This document shows positions 1-10,643 of a DNA stretch of 64,000 nucleotides, piece after piece; position 1 is the first letter of the stretch; each line of letters begins with the position of its first letter. The stretch covers positions 25,748,786 through 25,812,785 of the forward strand of contig CM044858.1 in the NCBI GenBank assembly GCA_024500155.1. Reading direction: 5' to 3'. The notes beneath the pieces were generated by a model, which did not search any database, was not told where the DNA came from, and was given only the letters and a program-made list of their open reading frames with translations. Origin of the DNA: Chenopodium formosanum. Lineage: Eukaryota > Streptophyta > Magnoliopsida > Caryophyllales > Amaranthaceae. Both the position numbers and the translations under genes were made by a program.

Positions 1-1112
1 CCAAAGATCGACAGTCTGGTCGATTCAACAGCCGGACATGCCCTGATGAGTTTTATGGACACCTATTCAGGCTTCCACCAGATCCCAATATGGAAAAAAG
101 ATCAAGAAAAGACGGCATCATCATTGATCAGGGGTTAATCTGTTATACTGTGATGCCGTTTGGTTTGAAGAATGCGCCTGCTACTTTCCAACGAATGATT
201 AATACGGTCTTTATTAATCAAATTGGGAGGAATGTAGAGGCATACATTGATGACATGATAGTCAAATCCAAACAACAGGCAGATCACCTTGCTGATATCC
301 AAGAAACATTCGCCACACTCAGGCGGCACAAGGTCATGTTAAATCCAAAAAAGTGTGTCTTTGGTGTTGAGTTTGGGAATTTTCTCGGATTCCTGATTAA
401 CCAAAGGGGAATAGAGGCCAACCCTGAAAAATTACAGGCAGTAAATGACATTCAGTCGCCCCATACTGTGAAAGAAGTGCAAAAGCTGACAGGCTGCCTA
501 GCGGCCTTGGGGAGATTCCTCAGCCGATTAGGTGACAAGTGCCTCTACTTCTTCCAGGAAATCAGGAAGAAGACTAACTTTGAATGGGGGGATGACGTAG
601 AGGCGGCCTTTCAAAGGCTAAAAACTCATCTGCACTCTTTGCCGAGGCTTGTTAGCCCTTCGCCCAAAGAGAAGCTCTTCATGTATTTGGCCGTCTTCGA
701 TCATGCCCTCAGTGCCGTTCTCTTAGTTGAAAGAGACGGCATCCAGCTCCCGGTCTATTTCATCAGCCATGTTCTTAGGAACGCTGAGCTTTGGTATGAG
801 GTCGAATATGAAGCCCTACTAGCCGGCATCCGGTATTGTAAGGCGGTAGGGGCAAATAAAATTGACGCCTGCTCTGATTCTCAACTGGTCGTACTCCAAG
901 TCAATGGGACGTACGAGGCCACTGACCCGACCATGATAAATATTTGAAGGCAGTCAAAAATGAAGTTGGGACACTTGAGGAATTTCATCTAAGTCAAGTG
1001 CCCAGGTCTTCAAACAATCAGGCGGATGCTCTGTCCAAACTAGCATCATCCGCCTCCTTTGAAACGCCTCGGTCAGTTTGCTGGGAAGTCAAAGAAAAAA
1101 AGAAGTATATCT
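1..1112 (+). pseudogene. Tat pol: reverse transcriptase with fused RNase H / archaeal-type RNase H
   Basis: Reverse transcriptase palm and connection of a gypsy Pol polyprotein, which copies element RNA into DNA inside virus-like particles. The first catalytic Asp is in SFMDTYSGFHQI (about 50-84) and the active-site box is YIDDMIVKS (243-254), both intact. A frameshift near 112 separates them. The thumb motif GRFLSRLGDK follows. The first RNase H runs to HVLRNAELWY, and the next residues, EVEYEALLAGI, belong to the second, archaeal-type RNase H of Tat elements, so the sequence between them is deleted near 797. The second RNase H keeps SDSQLVV, then a one-base frameshift near 936 leads to its end motif QADALSKLAS (about 1020-1050). 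Identification is firm; exact domain edges are estimates. Confidence 0.9.
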
Positions 1113-1140
1113 GATGAAGACCCTATTGGAATTCTTGACC

Positions 1141-2385
1141 GAAGCTCAACCTAGATGGACGTCATCCGGGCTTATCTTACAGATGGCACGCTCCCTGATT
1201 CACCTCAGGAGGCGGCTGTTCTAAAGAAACGAGCGGCTAACTTCGAGCTGAGACAAGGAGAACTCTTCAAGGCTGGTTTTTTGAAACCTCTGGTAAAGTG
1301 TGTTACCCCTGAGAAGGGTAAATATGTCCTCGAAGAGTTGCACTCGGGTTACTACGCCTCCCATATAGGCGGTAGATCCCTAGCTGCCAAGGCCAGGCGG
1401 CTCTATTTCTGGCCAACTCTGGAGTCGGATGTAATGGAGATGGTAAAAAGGTGTGGGAAGTGCCAAAAGTTTGGCAAGCTCATCCATCGTCCGGCTACAG
1501 ACCTGACGGCCATCCACATCCCAATACCCTTTGCTAAATGGAGCATGGATATACTTGGGCCTCACACAACTGCTCCAGGCGGCAAGCGCTACATATTGGT
1601 GGCTGTGGATTACTTTACCAAGTGGGTAGAGGCGAAGGCGGTCAAAAACATCAAGACGAAAGATGTCATCTCCTTCATCTAGAGGAATATTATCGCTCGT
1701 TTTGGGGTGCCTATGTCTATGGTTTTTGACAATGGTCCTTAGTTTGAGACGCCTCAGCTCAAGACTTGGTTAATCTCAGACCAAGGGATCTCAAGTTTCT
1801 TTGCGTCAGTTGGCCGACCTCAAGCAAACGGCTAGGTCGAAGCCTTCAACAACTTAATCTCAGACGGGATTAAGAAGAAAATTGAACTGGCTGGCGGCCT
1901 TTGGGCGGATGAATTACCACACGTTCTTTGGTCCATCAGAACGACTACAAAAGGGGCAAGTGGAGAAACCCCATTCCTCATGTGTATGGTGCAGAAGTTG
2001 TCCTGCCCATTGAACTCTATGAGCCGACTCTTCGAATCATGTTGTATGACGAAGATGCAAACTGGGAGACCATGCGGCTAGCATTGGACTCACTTCCAGA
2101 GCGCAGGGGCAATGCTGCCTTGCACCATGACATTTTCCGTTGGAGAATGACTTGGGCTTACAACAAAAGAGTACACAAGAGTCCTCTCAAAGTGGGGGAT
2201 TTTGTGCTATGGAAAATGGAGGCAGTAGGTAGGGCGAATGAGCAAGGAAAGCTATCCCCAAATTGGGAAGGCCCCTACCGAATCTTTGATGAAGTAAGAG
2301 GCAACACCTACCGCCTGGAAGAACCAGACGGCAGGCAGCTGCCTAGAACTTGAAATGTAGACAACTTAAAAAAGTACTACTTCTA
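1141..2385 (+). pseudogene. Tat pol: integrase
   Basis: Integrase of the same Pol polyprotein, which joins the cDNA to chromosomal DNA. The zinc-binding H2C2 domain is at about 1340-1480, with its last pair in RCGKCQKFGK. The catalytic core starts at KWSMDILGP, which has the first Asp, and continues through VFDNGP with the second. The C-terminal part (1980-2350) has the GPY-type motif NWEGPYRIFDEV. In-frame stops sit at about 1153, 1680, 1740, 1833 and 2351, and a frameshift is near 1975. The stops at 1740 and 1833 fit CAG-to-TAG changes, and those at 1153, 1680 and 2351 fit Trp codons changed by G to A. The reading frame after 2353 ends at 2385. It is certainly non-functional. Confidence 0.9.
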
Positions 2386-2641
2386 AGAATCTTTGTAAAT
2401 TTCTCAAATTTTGTTAATGAGAATATGCCTTCATTTCCCAAACTCGTCTTTTTACTAAGTTTTGTTAATGTAAACTGAAATAGCATCACCTATACAAAGT
2501 GCAGACGGCCAACCTATTTGGAAAGCGTCTGCTCCAACAGCCGACGCCCCAATCCCTCTAAAGGAGCCGACTGCATCAAAGCAGTCGATCCTACGAATTA
2601 GTTTAAGTCCAACACTTAACGGCTATTTACCATTTTTAAAG

Positions 2642-2767
2642 AGGCCTAAGGCCAGATAAAATTATGACAAGGCCAATGGCCGGATATTATTTTGATGAGG
2701 ACATTGACCGGATATTATTTTGACGAGGCCAATGGCCGGATAGTAATACACAAATAGAGGCCAATGG
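2642..2767 (+). repeat. 28-bp direct repeats, GGCC core
   Basis: Units begin at 2642, 2670, 2698 and 2726, followed by a partial unit at 2758. The first three are exactly 28 bp and the fourth is stretched to 32 bp. Each starts AGGCC or AGGAC and carries a variant of GGCCAATGGCCGGAT, followed by an AT-rich tail. Confidence 0.85.
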
Positions 2768-3026
2768 ACACAGTCTGCTCCAACATGAGTATGACCGCCT
2801 GCTCCAACATGAGTCAGATAACCGGCGACGTCCATTCGGGCGAATTCTTCGAGGAGACGCATCTCCCATTTGGGTGGCACATTGCTCTACGAATACGTCA
2901 AGTGGCCCTACCGAATGCTAAGGCAACATTCGCAGTTGTTTGATTTAATCGAAAGTGAAATCTAAAATGCCCAGAGTCTTCCAACTGTTCTAGTACAATT
3001 GGAAAACGGTCACTGTTTCATGAGTA

Positions 3027-3510
3027 GAGGCTATTGAGGCATAAAGCAGGATGCGCCTGTTTTTGCTCTAGGGCAAGACAGGCGTAAATTCTTTTTCAAT
3101 TAGAAAGTTAAGTAAAAAACTTAGCATTCTATGTATACGAGGCCTTTGGCCGGATGCGCCTGCTTCTGCTCCAACGCAGGACAGGCAGACGTTTCCTTGT
3201 GAAGATAATGAGCTAAAATACTTAGCTGATTATTTAGAGGCCTCTGGTCGGATGCGCCTGCTCTTTGCTAAGCTAAGTAAAAACTTAGCATTTCATCTTA
3301 ACGAGGCCTATGGCCGGATGTGCCTGTTCTTTGCTCTTGGGGCAAAATAGGCGGGGTGTTTTTCTTAATCAAATAAGTTAAGTTAAAACTTAGTATCTTA
3401 CTCAATGAGGCTTATGGCCGGATGCGCCTATCCCTTGCCCTTGGGGCAAAACAGGCGGCGTTTTTCTCTTGTAAAAAAGCTAAGTTAAAGACTTGGTATT
3501 TGATTTGTGC
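3027..3510 (+). repeat. Five imperfect 66-112-bp direct repeats
   Basis: Units begin with GAGGC at 3027, 3139, 3237, 3303 and 3407. Each contains the core GGCCTATGGCCGGATGCGCC or a close variant, then a GGGGCAAAACAGGCGG-like block in most units, then an AT-rich block with AAACTTAG. The core is shared with the 28-bp repeats at 2642, so both arrays probably grew from one ancestral motif. Confidence 0.85.
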
Positions 3511-3966
3511 TAATTGCCGAATGAAAGCATTGGATCGACTGCTCTGCATGGCCGTCTGTCGCTTGGTTTGGGGCAATCACCATAGTGATTGATTGACTTA
3601 GAAACCATTCATACTCCTCTAAGTATCAATAATTTCTAAGTCAATCAATCCAATAAACCGAAACCAATTGACATCCGTCCAGGGGCAAGAATATTTGCAT
3701 GGTATACAGGTTATAATTACTTAGCCAAAAGCATGCAAAGAAAAATTTTAAGACAAGACAATATGAATAATTTCGGCTAAACAACTGAATGCTTCAAATT
3801 AAAAACCAATCGCCATCAGACGATTGGGTGGAAATGTTATCTAGCAAAGCCAGGAAATTGTCAAACTACCCAACCCCTTGGTCGGGAAAAATACAAAGAT
3901 ACTCGGCACACAGGCCGAAAATGCAGATACATGGCCATTCGGCCGCAGAAGAAATCCCTAAAAAGC

Positions 3967-6687
3967 TTATGTAGCAGAGGAGAGGTTTTCATTGTTGGCA
4001 GCCACCTCTCCAATATTCCTAGTCGGCTGCGCATCAGTTTCACCATCCTCCTCTTCCTCCTGCTCATCCCCGGACGAGTCCGATGAAGAGTCCGACTCCT
4101 CAACCTCAGCAACATTCTTGGCCGCCTTGTCTTAGGCCTGTTGGAGAAGGTCAGCATTGTAATCCTTGTTTGCCTAAGTAAACTTGGATTTCCAGATGCT
4201 ATAGTCAGCACCTGGCTGCACCGCCTCCCACGCCATCCGTATGATGGATTCATTATCATCCATCATCTTTTTGACGAGGGCTTCCTTCTCCTCCTCGGCC
4301 CTAGACTCGAACTTGGCCTTAACCCTTTCCTTGGCGCTCTCGGCCTCCTTCTTGGCCTCTTGCAAAGGCTCAACCTTTTCCTTAAGGCCTTTAACTTTGG
4401 CCTTAAGTTTAGTGATTTTGGCACGGGCCGAATCCAAGTCCTTCTTGACCTGCAGGTTGGCGTCCGCCTGGGAATACATCATATCAAGGGTCAGTAGCTC
4501 ACATTGAGCAATTTCAAATTGAGCTCGGTCTAAGGCGGACTCGGCTCGAGCATTAGCAGCCGTTAACTCTTTGGACTTGTCCTTGAGAGGCTTCCTTAGC
4601 CCTTGAATGCGCAGCATGGCCTGCACTCAAGAAAAGAGTCGAATGGTTAAAACCAGTCGGATATGAACTTGAACTTAAAAAACTCAAGTCAATTCTTTAC
4701 CTCATAAAGGCTCCCCAAGATGCCATCAAAGTCAAGGGTGCCGAATCCTTTCACGGCCGCCTTGTCCTCCGGGTCAAGCAACCGCAAAATTGCTTTAGCC
4801 ATCTGGATAACAGTCGGCCTCTGCACAGGGACTGCAAAATAGAAAAGAGTTAGTAAAATTCCAAATATCTATCTATGGGATAGCATCAAAAGTGGAAGTG
4901 GTTTTTACCGTCCGCCTGAACCTCCTCCTCTTTGCCTTGGCGCCTCTTCTCCCCTACTGAGCCGACAGCAGTGTTGGGTGGCTTGAAGCCAGCTTCCATG
5001 CCCTATGGACATCCGGTTTGCTGACCTTTGTGTCAGCTTCGAGAGAAGAGTCGTCTGCGGCCTTCCTTGGTTTGTGAGCTATGTGCTTCCGGGATTTGCC
5101 GGATGCGCTCACATCACCCGCCCTGATTTTTTGCAGCTTGGGGTTGGATGGTTTGGAAGGAGAGGGTTTGATGGAGTCGCCCTACATCAACAAAAAGAAA
5201 AAGGCGTCAGAGACCATGCGGACAAAATCAACCTTGCTTAAAAATACTAAGTATGCCAAAAAATTACCTTGGGGGTCCCGACTGGTTTCTGCTCGTCATC
5301 CGTCCGATTAAGGACGTTTGAGCGGTACTTAGCTGCAGAAACGGCAGCCGGCTTCCTCAATGCAGAGATCTTTTCCATAGCTTTGTCTCCATGAAAACAA
5401 GAGTTAGAATCTTCAAACAAGTATTGAAAAGCAAATTAAAGTTGCATACATAACAGACGGCCGACGACCTCTCAGCATCTCAGAACTTAGCCCACAAGCG
5501 GCCAATTACACCCCATCCTCAAACCATTTGTATTGAGGGATGTAGCTTTGAGGGACGACCTCTTTGTCCCCCTGTTTGTTGGTCCCAACGGACACTCGGA
5601 ACAACCCCTTGTAAAAAATCTCTTCTTGGGCCCGCTTAGGGAGAGACAGCAGGGCACTTTTTCCAGCCAGGAGGGGCGGATCCTTGTTCTACCGACTGTA
5701 CTTCAGGTTCAGTCGGCTGTTGGAGGAATGGACTATGTAGTACTTTGTTCTCCAGTCCTTCCACTTATTCACTTTGCCGACTGCCATCATGTACCCCTTG
5801 TAAGTGGACAAGATGTACCAGCCGTCCTCTCCCTTAGCCGGCGCTCGGCTTAGATAGTGCATATGGGTGAACGCCTCAAAACTAGGCTCCACCTGCAGCA
5901 TCTCGCAAGTGGCAACGTACCCAATAATGTTAATCCAGGAGTTGGGCACAAGTTGCCAGATACCCAGTTGGTATCTGTCTAAAATCCTCTCCACGGCCGG
6001 ATGGAGAGGGAAGCGGAGGCCAGCTTTGAAGACCGCCTCAAAGCAGCCGAATGCTTGGTCCTTATTACTACCCAAGCTCGGCCAAGTGATGGTGTCGTCC
6101 TTCTTTGTGACCGACAAAGAAAAGCCATGACCTAAAACGACCTTGCGCTTAAAAGTGGCAAGGTCGGATCCCATTGAAGTTCGCTTGAGGGGCGGAACAT
6201 GATGATAGTAGGGAGCTCTATCCAAGTGCCGAGAAGCACTCGGCTCGGCCCAGCCCTCTCCCATCTCCACTGACAATAAGGACTCCCTTGTAGTGCTTAT
6301 TTTGGCTCTTGCCTCCTCAGAAGTGATGGAGGAATTCTCAGAAGATGACAATGACAACTCGTCACCAGAGCTCTCATCAGAGTTGGGGGACTGCCGATTG
6401 GTACTAGCAGGGTCATCCCCCAAACTCTTTTCCGGCGCCTGTCTAGAAGGCCCGGGTCTGTATTGATCATTTGCCTCCCCCAAGGTTCCATCACTGGGAG
6501 TTCCACTAGAGGTGGATGAATGGTAATAGGTGGGGGTTGGAGAAAGGTCAGAGGAAGGGCTTGGAGGGTTTTCAAACACCTCGTCAACAGGCGCCCTTAC
6601 AGAGCCATGTGAATAAACAGTCGGCCCATCTGAATGGTATGTACCATCGGAGTTATACTTTACTGTAGTTCTTTTCGTTCTAGCCAT
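3967..6687 (-). pseudogene. Antisense spliced gene of the Tat element (gypsy-type transposon domain, Pfam PF04195-like)
   Basis: An extra gene read opposite to pol. Five exons fit minus-strand splice signals: about 6687-5449, 5386-5268, 5181-4909, 4831-4701 and 4620-3967. The best signals are donor CCAAG|GTAATT at 5268, acceptor TTTTGCAG at 4832 and acceptor GTGCAG at 4621. Exon 1 has an acidic Ser/Pro-rich N-terminus, then a domain with AGLRFPLHPAVERILDRY and NSWINIIGYVATC, which I recognise as the plant 'putative gypsy type transposon' domain. The last exon is a Lys/Glu-rich coiled coil ending in an acidic Ser/Asp/Glu tail. Breaks: stops at 5689, 4174 and 4132, and frameshifts near 5510 and 5010. 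Such antisense genes are known in Retand-like elements, but their role is unknown. Exon edges are inferred by eye. Confidence 0.7.
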
Positions 6688-7170
6688 AGTGTCCTACACA
6701 TATACGGTCCGATTCGGGGAAGTTCGAAAAGCTGGATCGTTGGCCAAGCATTCGGCACTTCTAGTTCTAGATTCAGCCGTCCCCGGTGACCGGCTGATCA
6801 CTATCCTATGCCGTGCCGCGTGCGTTTGGAAAACCATTTTTCAAAAACAAAGGAAAAATGTAAAGTAAAAGAAGAGAACAAGCGGTTACCTTAGGAGAAG
6901 GTACTGAGAGGCGCTTGGTTTGTTGAAAAACAGACGGACAGTAAGACGAGTGTCGGATTCTTTGAAAAGTCAAGTCTTTTAAAGTCTTTGTGAGTCAAAA
7001 AGTCCAGAGTTTCTCCAAAGATTCGCAAAGGTGTGAATCCAAGGAGGGGGTCAAACCAACTATTTATAGGGGGTAAAAACCCTAATTTTTCCCTCAAAAC
7101 AGTAATTTTGAATCCGACCAGCCGGATACCGACACCTGTCACAGGCGACACGTGGCAAGCGCGTATCCCC
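6688..7170 (-). promoter_or_regulatory. Upstream region of the antisense gene, with a candidate 5'-UTR intron
   Basis: On the minus strand this region leads into the antisense start codon at 6687. A donor-like CTAAGGTAACC (about 6890) and an acceptor-like TGTGTAG (about 6698) would define a 5'-UTR intron of roughly 190 bp. A TATA box lies farther upstream at 7060-7069. No sense coding is visible. Confidence 0.45.
7060..7069 (-). promoter_or_regulatory. TATA box driving the antisense gene
   Basis: CTATAAATAG on the minus strand, about 370 bp upstream of the antisense ATG at 6687 and outside the LTR as I place it. It is a near-ideal plant TATA box, which would give the antisense gene its own promoter. 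Confidence 0.5.
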
Positions 7171-7711
7171 TGTGAGGGGCAAATGATTTGGGTATTTTAA
7201 CCCTAAACAGTTGGCTCAAATTAAGCCCGTCACGTGTCACTGGAAGGGGCGCCACCTTGGACCTTCCAGATGGTGACACTTGGCAGGCAGATAAAGGTCC
7301 CCTTGGAATGGCGGCCTTTAAGGCCCAAATCCCAAGGGCCCTGCAAAAACGGCGCGCACTTCCCAAGGGCACAAAACCCTAGGAAGGGCACACATTTCTA
7401 GAACCCTATAAATAAGGAACATTCCCTTATTTATGGGGAAAGATTTGATTCTTACAACTTTATGACATAACCTTGATTGAATACCAATCATTGTCTGAAC
7501 TGTCACTCTCAAGAAACAGTACACCCGAGCTTAGAATCCAAGTAGATACCCTTTCTTTTCGTACGTTTTCTCTCCGAATCCGTACTAACTTAATCTTCGT
7601 AGGCGGACCACCGACCATTCGGTGCTCTATTATTTTGCAGGTACAGGCGTCTCTTGCTGAATCCAGTCTTAGTGTTGTAACTCTCTCAAGGGACAAAAAA
7701 CCCCGAAACCA
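7171..7711 (+). mobile_element. LTR A, probable 3' LTR of the Tat element
   Basis: Begins TGTGAGGGGC and ends CCGAAACCA. It holds a plus-strand TATA box (CCTATAAATA, 7405-7414). It shares GGCGGCCTTTAAGGCCCAAA, the TATA region and the terminal GTAACTCTC block with LTR B to its right, but is clearly diverged. The 5' boundary is uncertain because no good polypurine tract precedes it. Confidence 0.55.
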
Positions 7712-7742
7712 AAATGCCCTAGACGTGTGGCCCAATCAGAAA

Positions 7743-8199
7743 TGAACACGTTTCAATCTTGGATAGGTCCAACATGGACCACCCCCCAACTAACACGTGT
7801 CAGCCTAAAATGACAAATGGAACGGCGGCCTTCAAGGCCCAAATCCCGAGAAAGTCGCAATGTGGCGCAGCTTAACAGAATTGGGTCAAAGTGACCTAGA
7901 GAAGGGCGCTTCTTCCAATAACCCTATAAATAGGGAGATTTCCGCCATCTTGGGGGCACGTTCATTTATTGCAACTTACCTACATTCTCTCGCATCAGAG
8001 AAAACACCCGATCTCGGAATTTGAGAAGATCTCACTGTTACTTTTTCCGCATCGTTTTACATTCTCCAAACACGTTTTAACTTGATTGTTGGAGGCGGAG
8101 CTCCAACCAACTGGAGTCTGCGTGTTTTGCAGGAACAGACCGAGCGGGACAAGTCTTGGTTTTGTAACTCTCCCGAGGGACCAGAAAAAACCCAAAACA
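7743..8199 (+). mobile_element. LTR B, 5' LTR of a second Tat-like element
   Basis: Resembles LTR A and has a TATA box at 7923-7932 (CCTATAAATA). The end at 8199 (CCCAAAACA) is well placed because a PBS-like block follows at once. The start is a guess at a TG near 7743. Confidence 0.5.
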
Positions 8200-8219
8200 T
8201 TTGGCGTCATCTGTGGGGG
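8200..8219 (+). other. Primer-binding-site region of the second Tat-like element
   Basis: TTGGCGTCATCTGTGGGG lies directly after the LTR end, where minus-strand DNA synthesis is primed. The form TGGCG...TGTGGGG resembles gypsy PBS regions; I do not assign the tRNA. Confidence 0.45.
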
Positions 8220-8233
8220 AGAGTACCTCTAAG

Positions 8234-9012
8234 ATGGTTCAAGAGTCTATACCACCACTTGAACCTAGTTGGCCTCGAGTCGATAGAGAGGTCTATTCAG
8301 ACCGTGATTCCCATAATGACGTTAAAGTCGAAACATATATGGCCCTTGATGTGTCACTCATCTCTAAATGCATCCAGCCCAAGGATCAACTAGAACGGGG
8401 CGATAGCTAGGCGGGTACAAGCAGATCCTCTAGACAACCGACTAAGGAAACTCATACGGCAAGGGGTTATTAGGCTCTAGTCACCAGAGACGAACTCATG
8501 AAATTCATGACAAGTTTCAAGGGTGAAATCAAGGACCTGATCAACAAGAGGACGAATGACTTTAGCAAGGGTCAGTTGACTAAGAAGACTCCTCATGCTG
8601 AGTGGAGAATGCCAGTCAAGGACAGGCAGCTTACTCCACATCCAATGTAGAAGGCCGCATCAACAATTGACTACTCTAAAATCCTTCTACCACAGAAGGG
8701 AGCAAGGAAAGTCATCCGGCATGTCCTGCCGGATGGCAACAAGAAATCATTCTCTGACGCTCGTCTTATCATTGAGCATAAGAGAAACCAGTAGCTGTCT
8801 AAGTCGGCTTCAACGTCGACCTTTACAAACAACTTTAAAAATAAATCAACAAGGAATACTCAATCTTTGCATGAGAGCCATACAAGCGGCAAATCCGTCC
8901 ACACGGGCCCTCATATGATTGGGTCAGCCCCGTATGTGCCTCAGATGCCATACGGGCAATATGCCCTTTCTTACATGCACACAGACCTCTTTGGAGGTCA
9001 GGTGTCAAGGGG
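8234..9012 (+). pseudogene. Gag start of the second Tat-like element, interrupted by an LTR
   Basis: A start codon at 8234 opens a gag-like frame (MVQESIPPLEPSWPRVDREV) about 35 bp after the LTR end. Gag forms the virus-like particle. The frame continues as a polar, Gln/Lys/Ser-rich segment (MKFMTSFKGEIKDLINKR near 8500; QMPYGQYALSYMHTDLFGG near 8950), with stops near 8408, 8648 and 8792. It is cut at 9012 by a solo LTR, and 66 bp at 10578-10643 may be its continuation. The assignment rests on position and composition rather than on a diagnostic motif. Confidence 0.5.
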
Positions 9013-10577
9013 TGAACTACGTTGTTGGACTAATCCTCCCTAAACTAAACAAAATTTATAATCACTCAACTAGCCCATATACAAGTATAGAGGTAAGTCA
9101 AGGGTCGAACCACTAGGAACGGTTATGCTCAAGTGCTCTCGATTAGTGCCTAAGCTAGGTCAAAGTCTAAGGATAGAAGATGAAACTAAGAACTACTAAG
9201 ACGAAGAAACCAAACAAATAAAGTACTAGGGAATGGGATCAACAAGTAATCATGACAATTGTACCAACTCGGAAATACATGTAAATCAATGTTTGTGAAG
9301 ACTAATGGCAAGCTTAATCAAAAGAGTATGTCAAGCTAATCTTCTAGAGGTCAAATTAGCATCAACTACGAGAGACTCTAGCAAGGAACGTCACAAGACA
9401 CCTCAATCGACAAATGCAAGCCACAAATCAATTGTCCGTATCAATGTGAACATACAATGTAATCTAGCATAATTCTCAAGTCCTAATCGAATTACACACA
9501 TTTAAACTTCCATTAATCACTTTAATCTCAACAATCAATCAACACATTCCCCAAAAATTAAGGACAATCAATCAATCATATAAGTTTCACCATATCCTTA
9601 GCCAAACAACTACTCTAACAACATCATCAAATCAACTATGAACTAAGGAAATCAAGAATTAACAATCTAAGAAGAACAATTACTCTAATCAAGCATCAAA
9701 GATCAAAATCAAATCAAATCAAATCAAACAAACATGAATTAACTAATCAAAGCAATAAATGAGATAGAGTTAGAAATGCTCATTGATAATAGAGAAGATC
9801 TCCAACACAATTGTCACCCTTGCATCTTCAATCTCTCAAATCACCATTGAAATTTCTCACTTTCTCTCTCTAAAATCTACTCCTAAACTAACCCTAAAAC
9901 TAGAGAGAGAAACTCTCAACTTAGCTAAAATTATGATCAACAATGTAAATGAAGCTTGGCCCAAAAATTGGGTTACAAAGATATATATAGGAGGCGCGAA
10001 CAAAAACTGAGAAAGGCAATACCCAGAAAGTCGCGACCGCGCGAGTAGGGGTGGCGCGCCCGCGCTCGAGCTTTGCGCGCCTGCACGCTTTTGGGTTTCT
10101 TCGATCTTCTCGCGGCTTCGTGCGTTCGCTAAGGTCTTCGAGTGGACGCACGATATGATGATGATGAACTCTAATAGTGGCAGCTTCTAAATGCACTTGA
10201 CAGTGGGTTCAACACCACTCCTTCATGATAGCACAGCTTGAGGGCGCAAGAGCTAGGACTTGGGAAATCCACTTCCTTGCATCTTGAGCTTTCCTATTGC
10301 CATGAGCTTGCTTCAAAAGCTTCCTCCACCTTAGTAAATTACCAATATCAAGACCCGAACCTCGTACAATACCTACAACCACGGAAATAGAGCAAATAAA
10401 GGAGAAAAGACTAGAAAAACCAATGAAATGCATAAAAGCTACAAAATAAGAGAGGAAAGGTAAAACTAAGAGCAAAAGCATAAAACTAAGCATTTATTAA
10501 GCATGAAAGCCATAAAATGAAGGAGAAAACAACCTAAATGCTCATCAAATAGGTGCCATAAATGACACCCATCATCA
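9013..10577 (-). mobile_element. Solo LTR of the gag-only (TR-GAG-like) gypsy family
   Basis: As displayed it runs from TGAACTACGTTGTTGG to ACACCCATCATCA and matches in outline the LTRs at 38161, 49644/55238 and 57908. Shared marks are the GGTCGAACC block near the left end, the CTCTCTCTA/TAGAGAGAG inverted repeat (about 9867-9910), a minus-strand TATA box (9981-9990) and a GC-rich segment (10030-10090). No internal region is attached. No clear target-site duplication was found, so the ends may be a few bases off. Confidence 0.7.
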
Positions 10578-10643
10578 GGCAGCATACAACGTCCAACCTT
10601 TGGACTGGGAGCTCCGTCTGCTTAAACTTGGTGAACAACCTTC
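10578..10643 (+). other. 66-bp remnant between two insertions
   Basis: Short sequence between the solo LTR and the LTR of copia C1. It may be a continuation of the interrupted Tat gag; it is too short to prove. Confidence 0.3.

Larger units (their letters stand above)
2386..3966. other. Non-coding spacer between pol and the antisense gene
   Basis: No open frame here shows codon-like structure or family similarity. The stretch holds two sets of direct repeats, annotated separately, that share a GGCC-rich core. The remainder is AT-rich spacer. Tandem repeats in this untranslated interval are common in Tat elements. Confidence 0.7.
1..7711 (+). mobile_element. Ty3/gypsy Tat-lineage (Retand-like) element, 5' part outside window
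   Basis: Order on the plus strand: reverse transcriptase, RNase H, integrase (to 2385), tandem-repeat spacer, an antisense spliced gene (6687 down to 3967), then an LTR near 7171-7711. A second RNase H and an antisense gene between pol and the 3' LTR are known traits of the Tat/Retand lineage. The 5' LTR, gag and protease lie left of the window. The element is inactive: frameshifts, nonsense codons and one internal deletion. The 3' boundary is inferred from alignment of its end with the neighbouring LTR that ends at 8199; I found no target-site duplication. Confidence 0.8.

Noticed and set aside
5005..5853. Plus-strand frames of 76-106 codons
   Set aside because: They lie opposite exons of the antisense Tat gene and lack any family feature.
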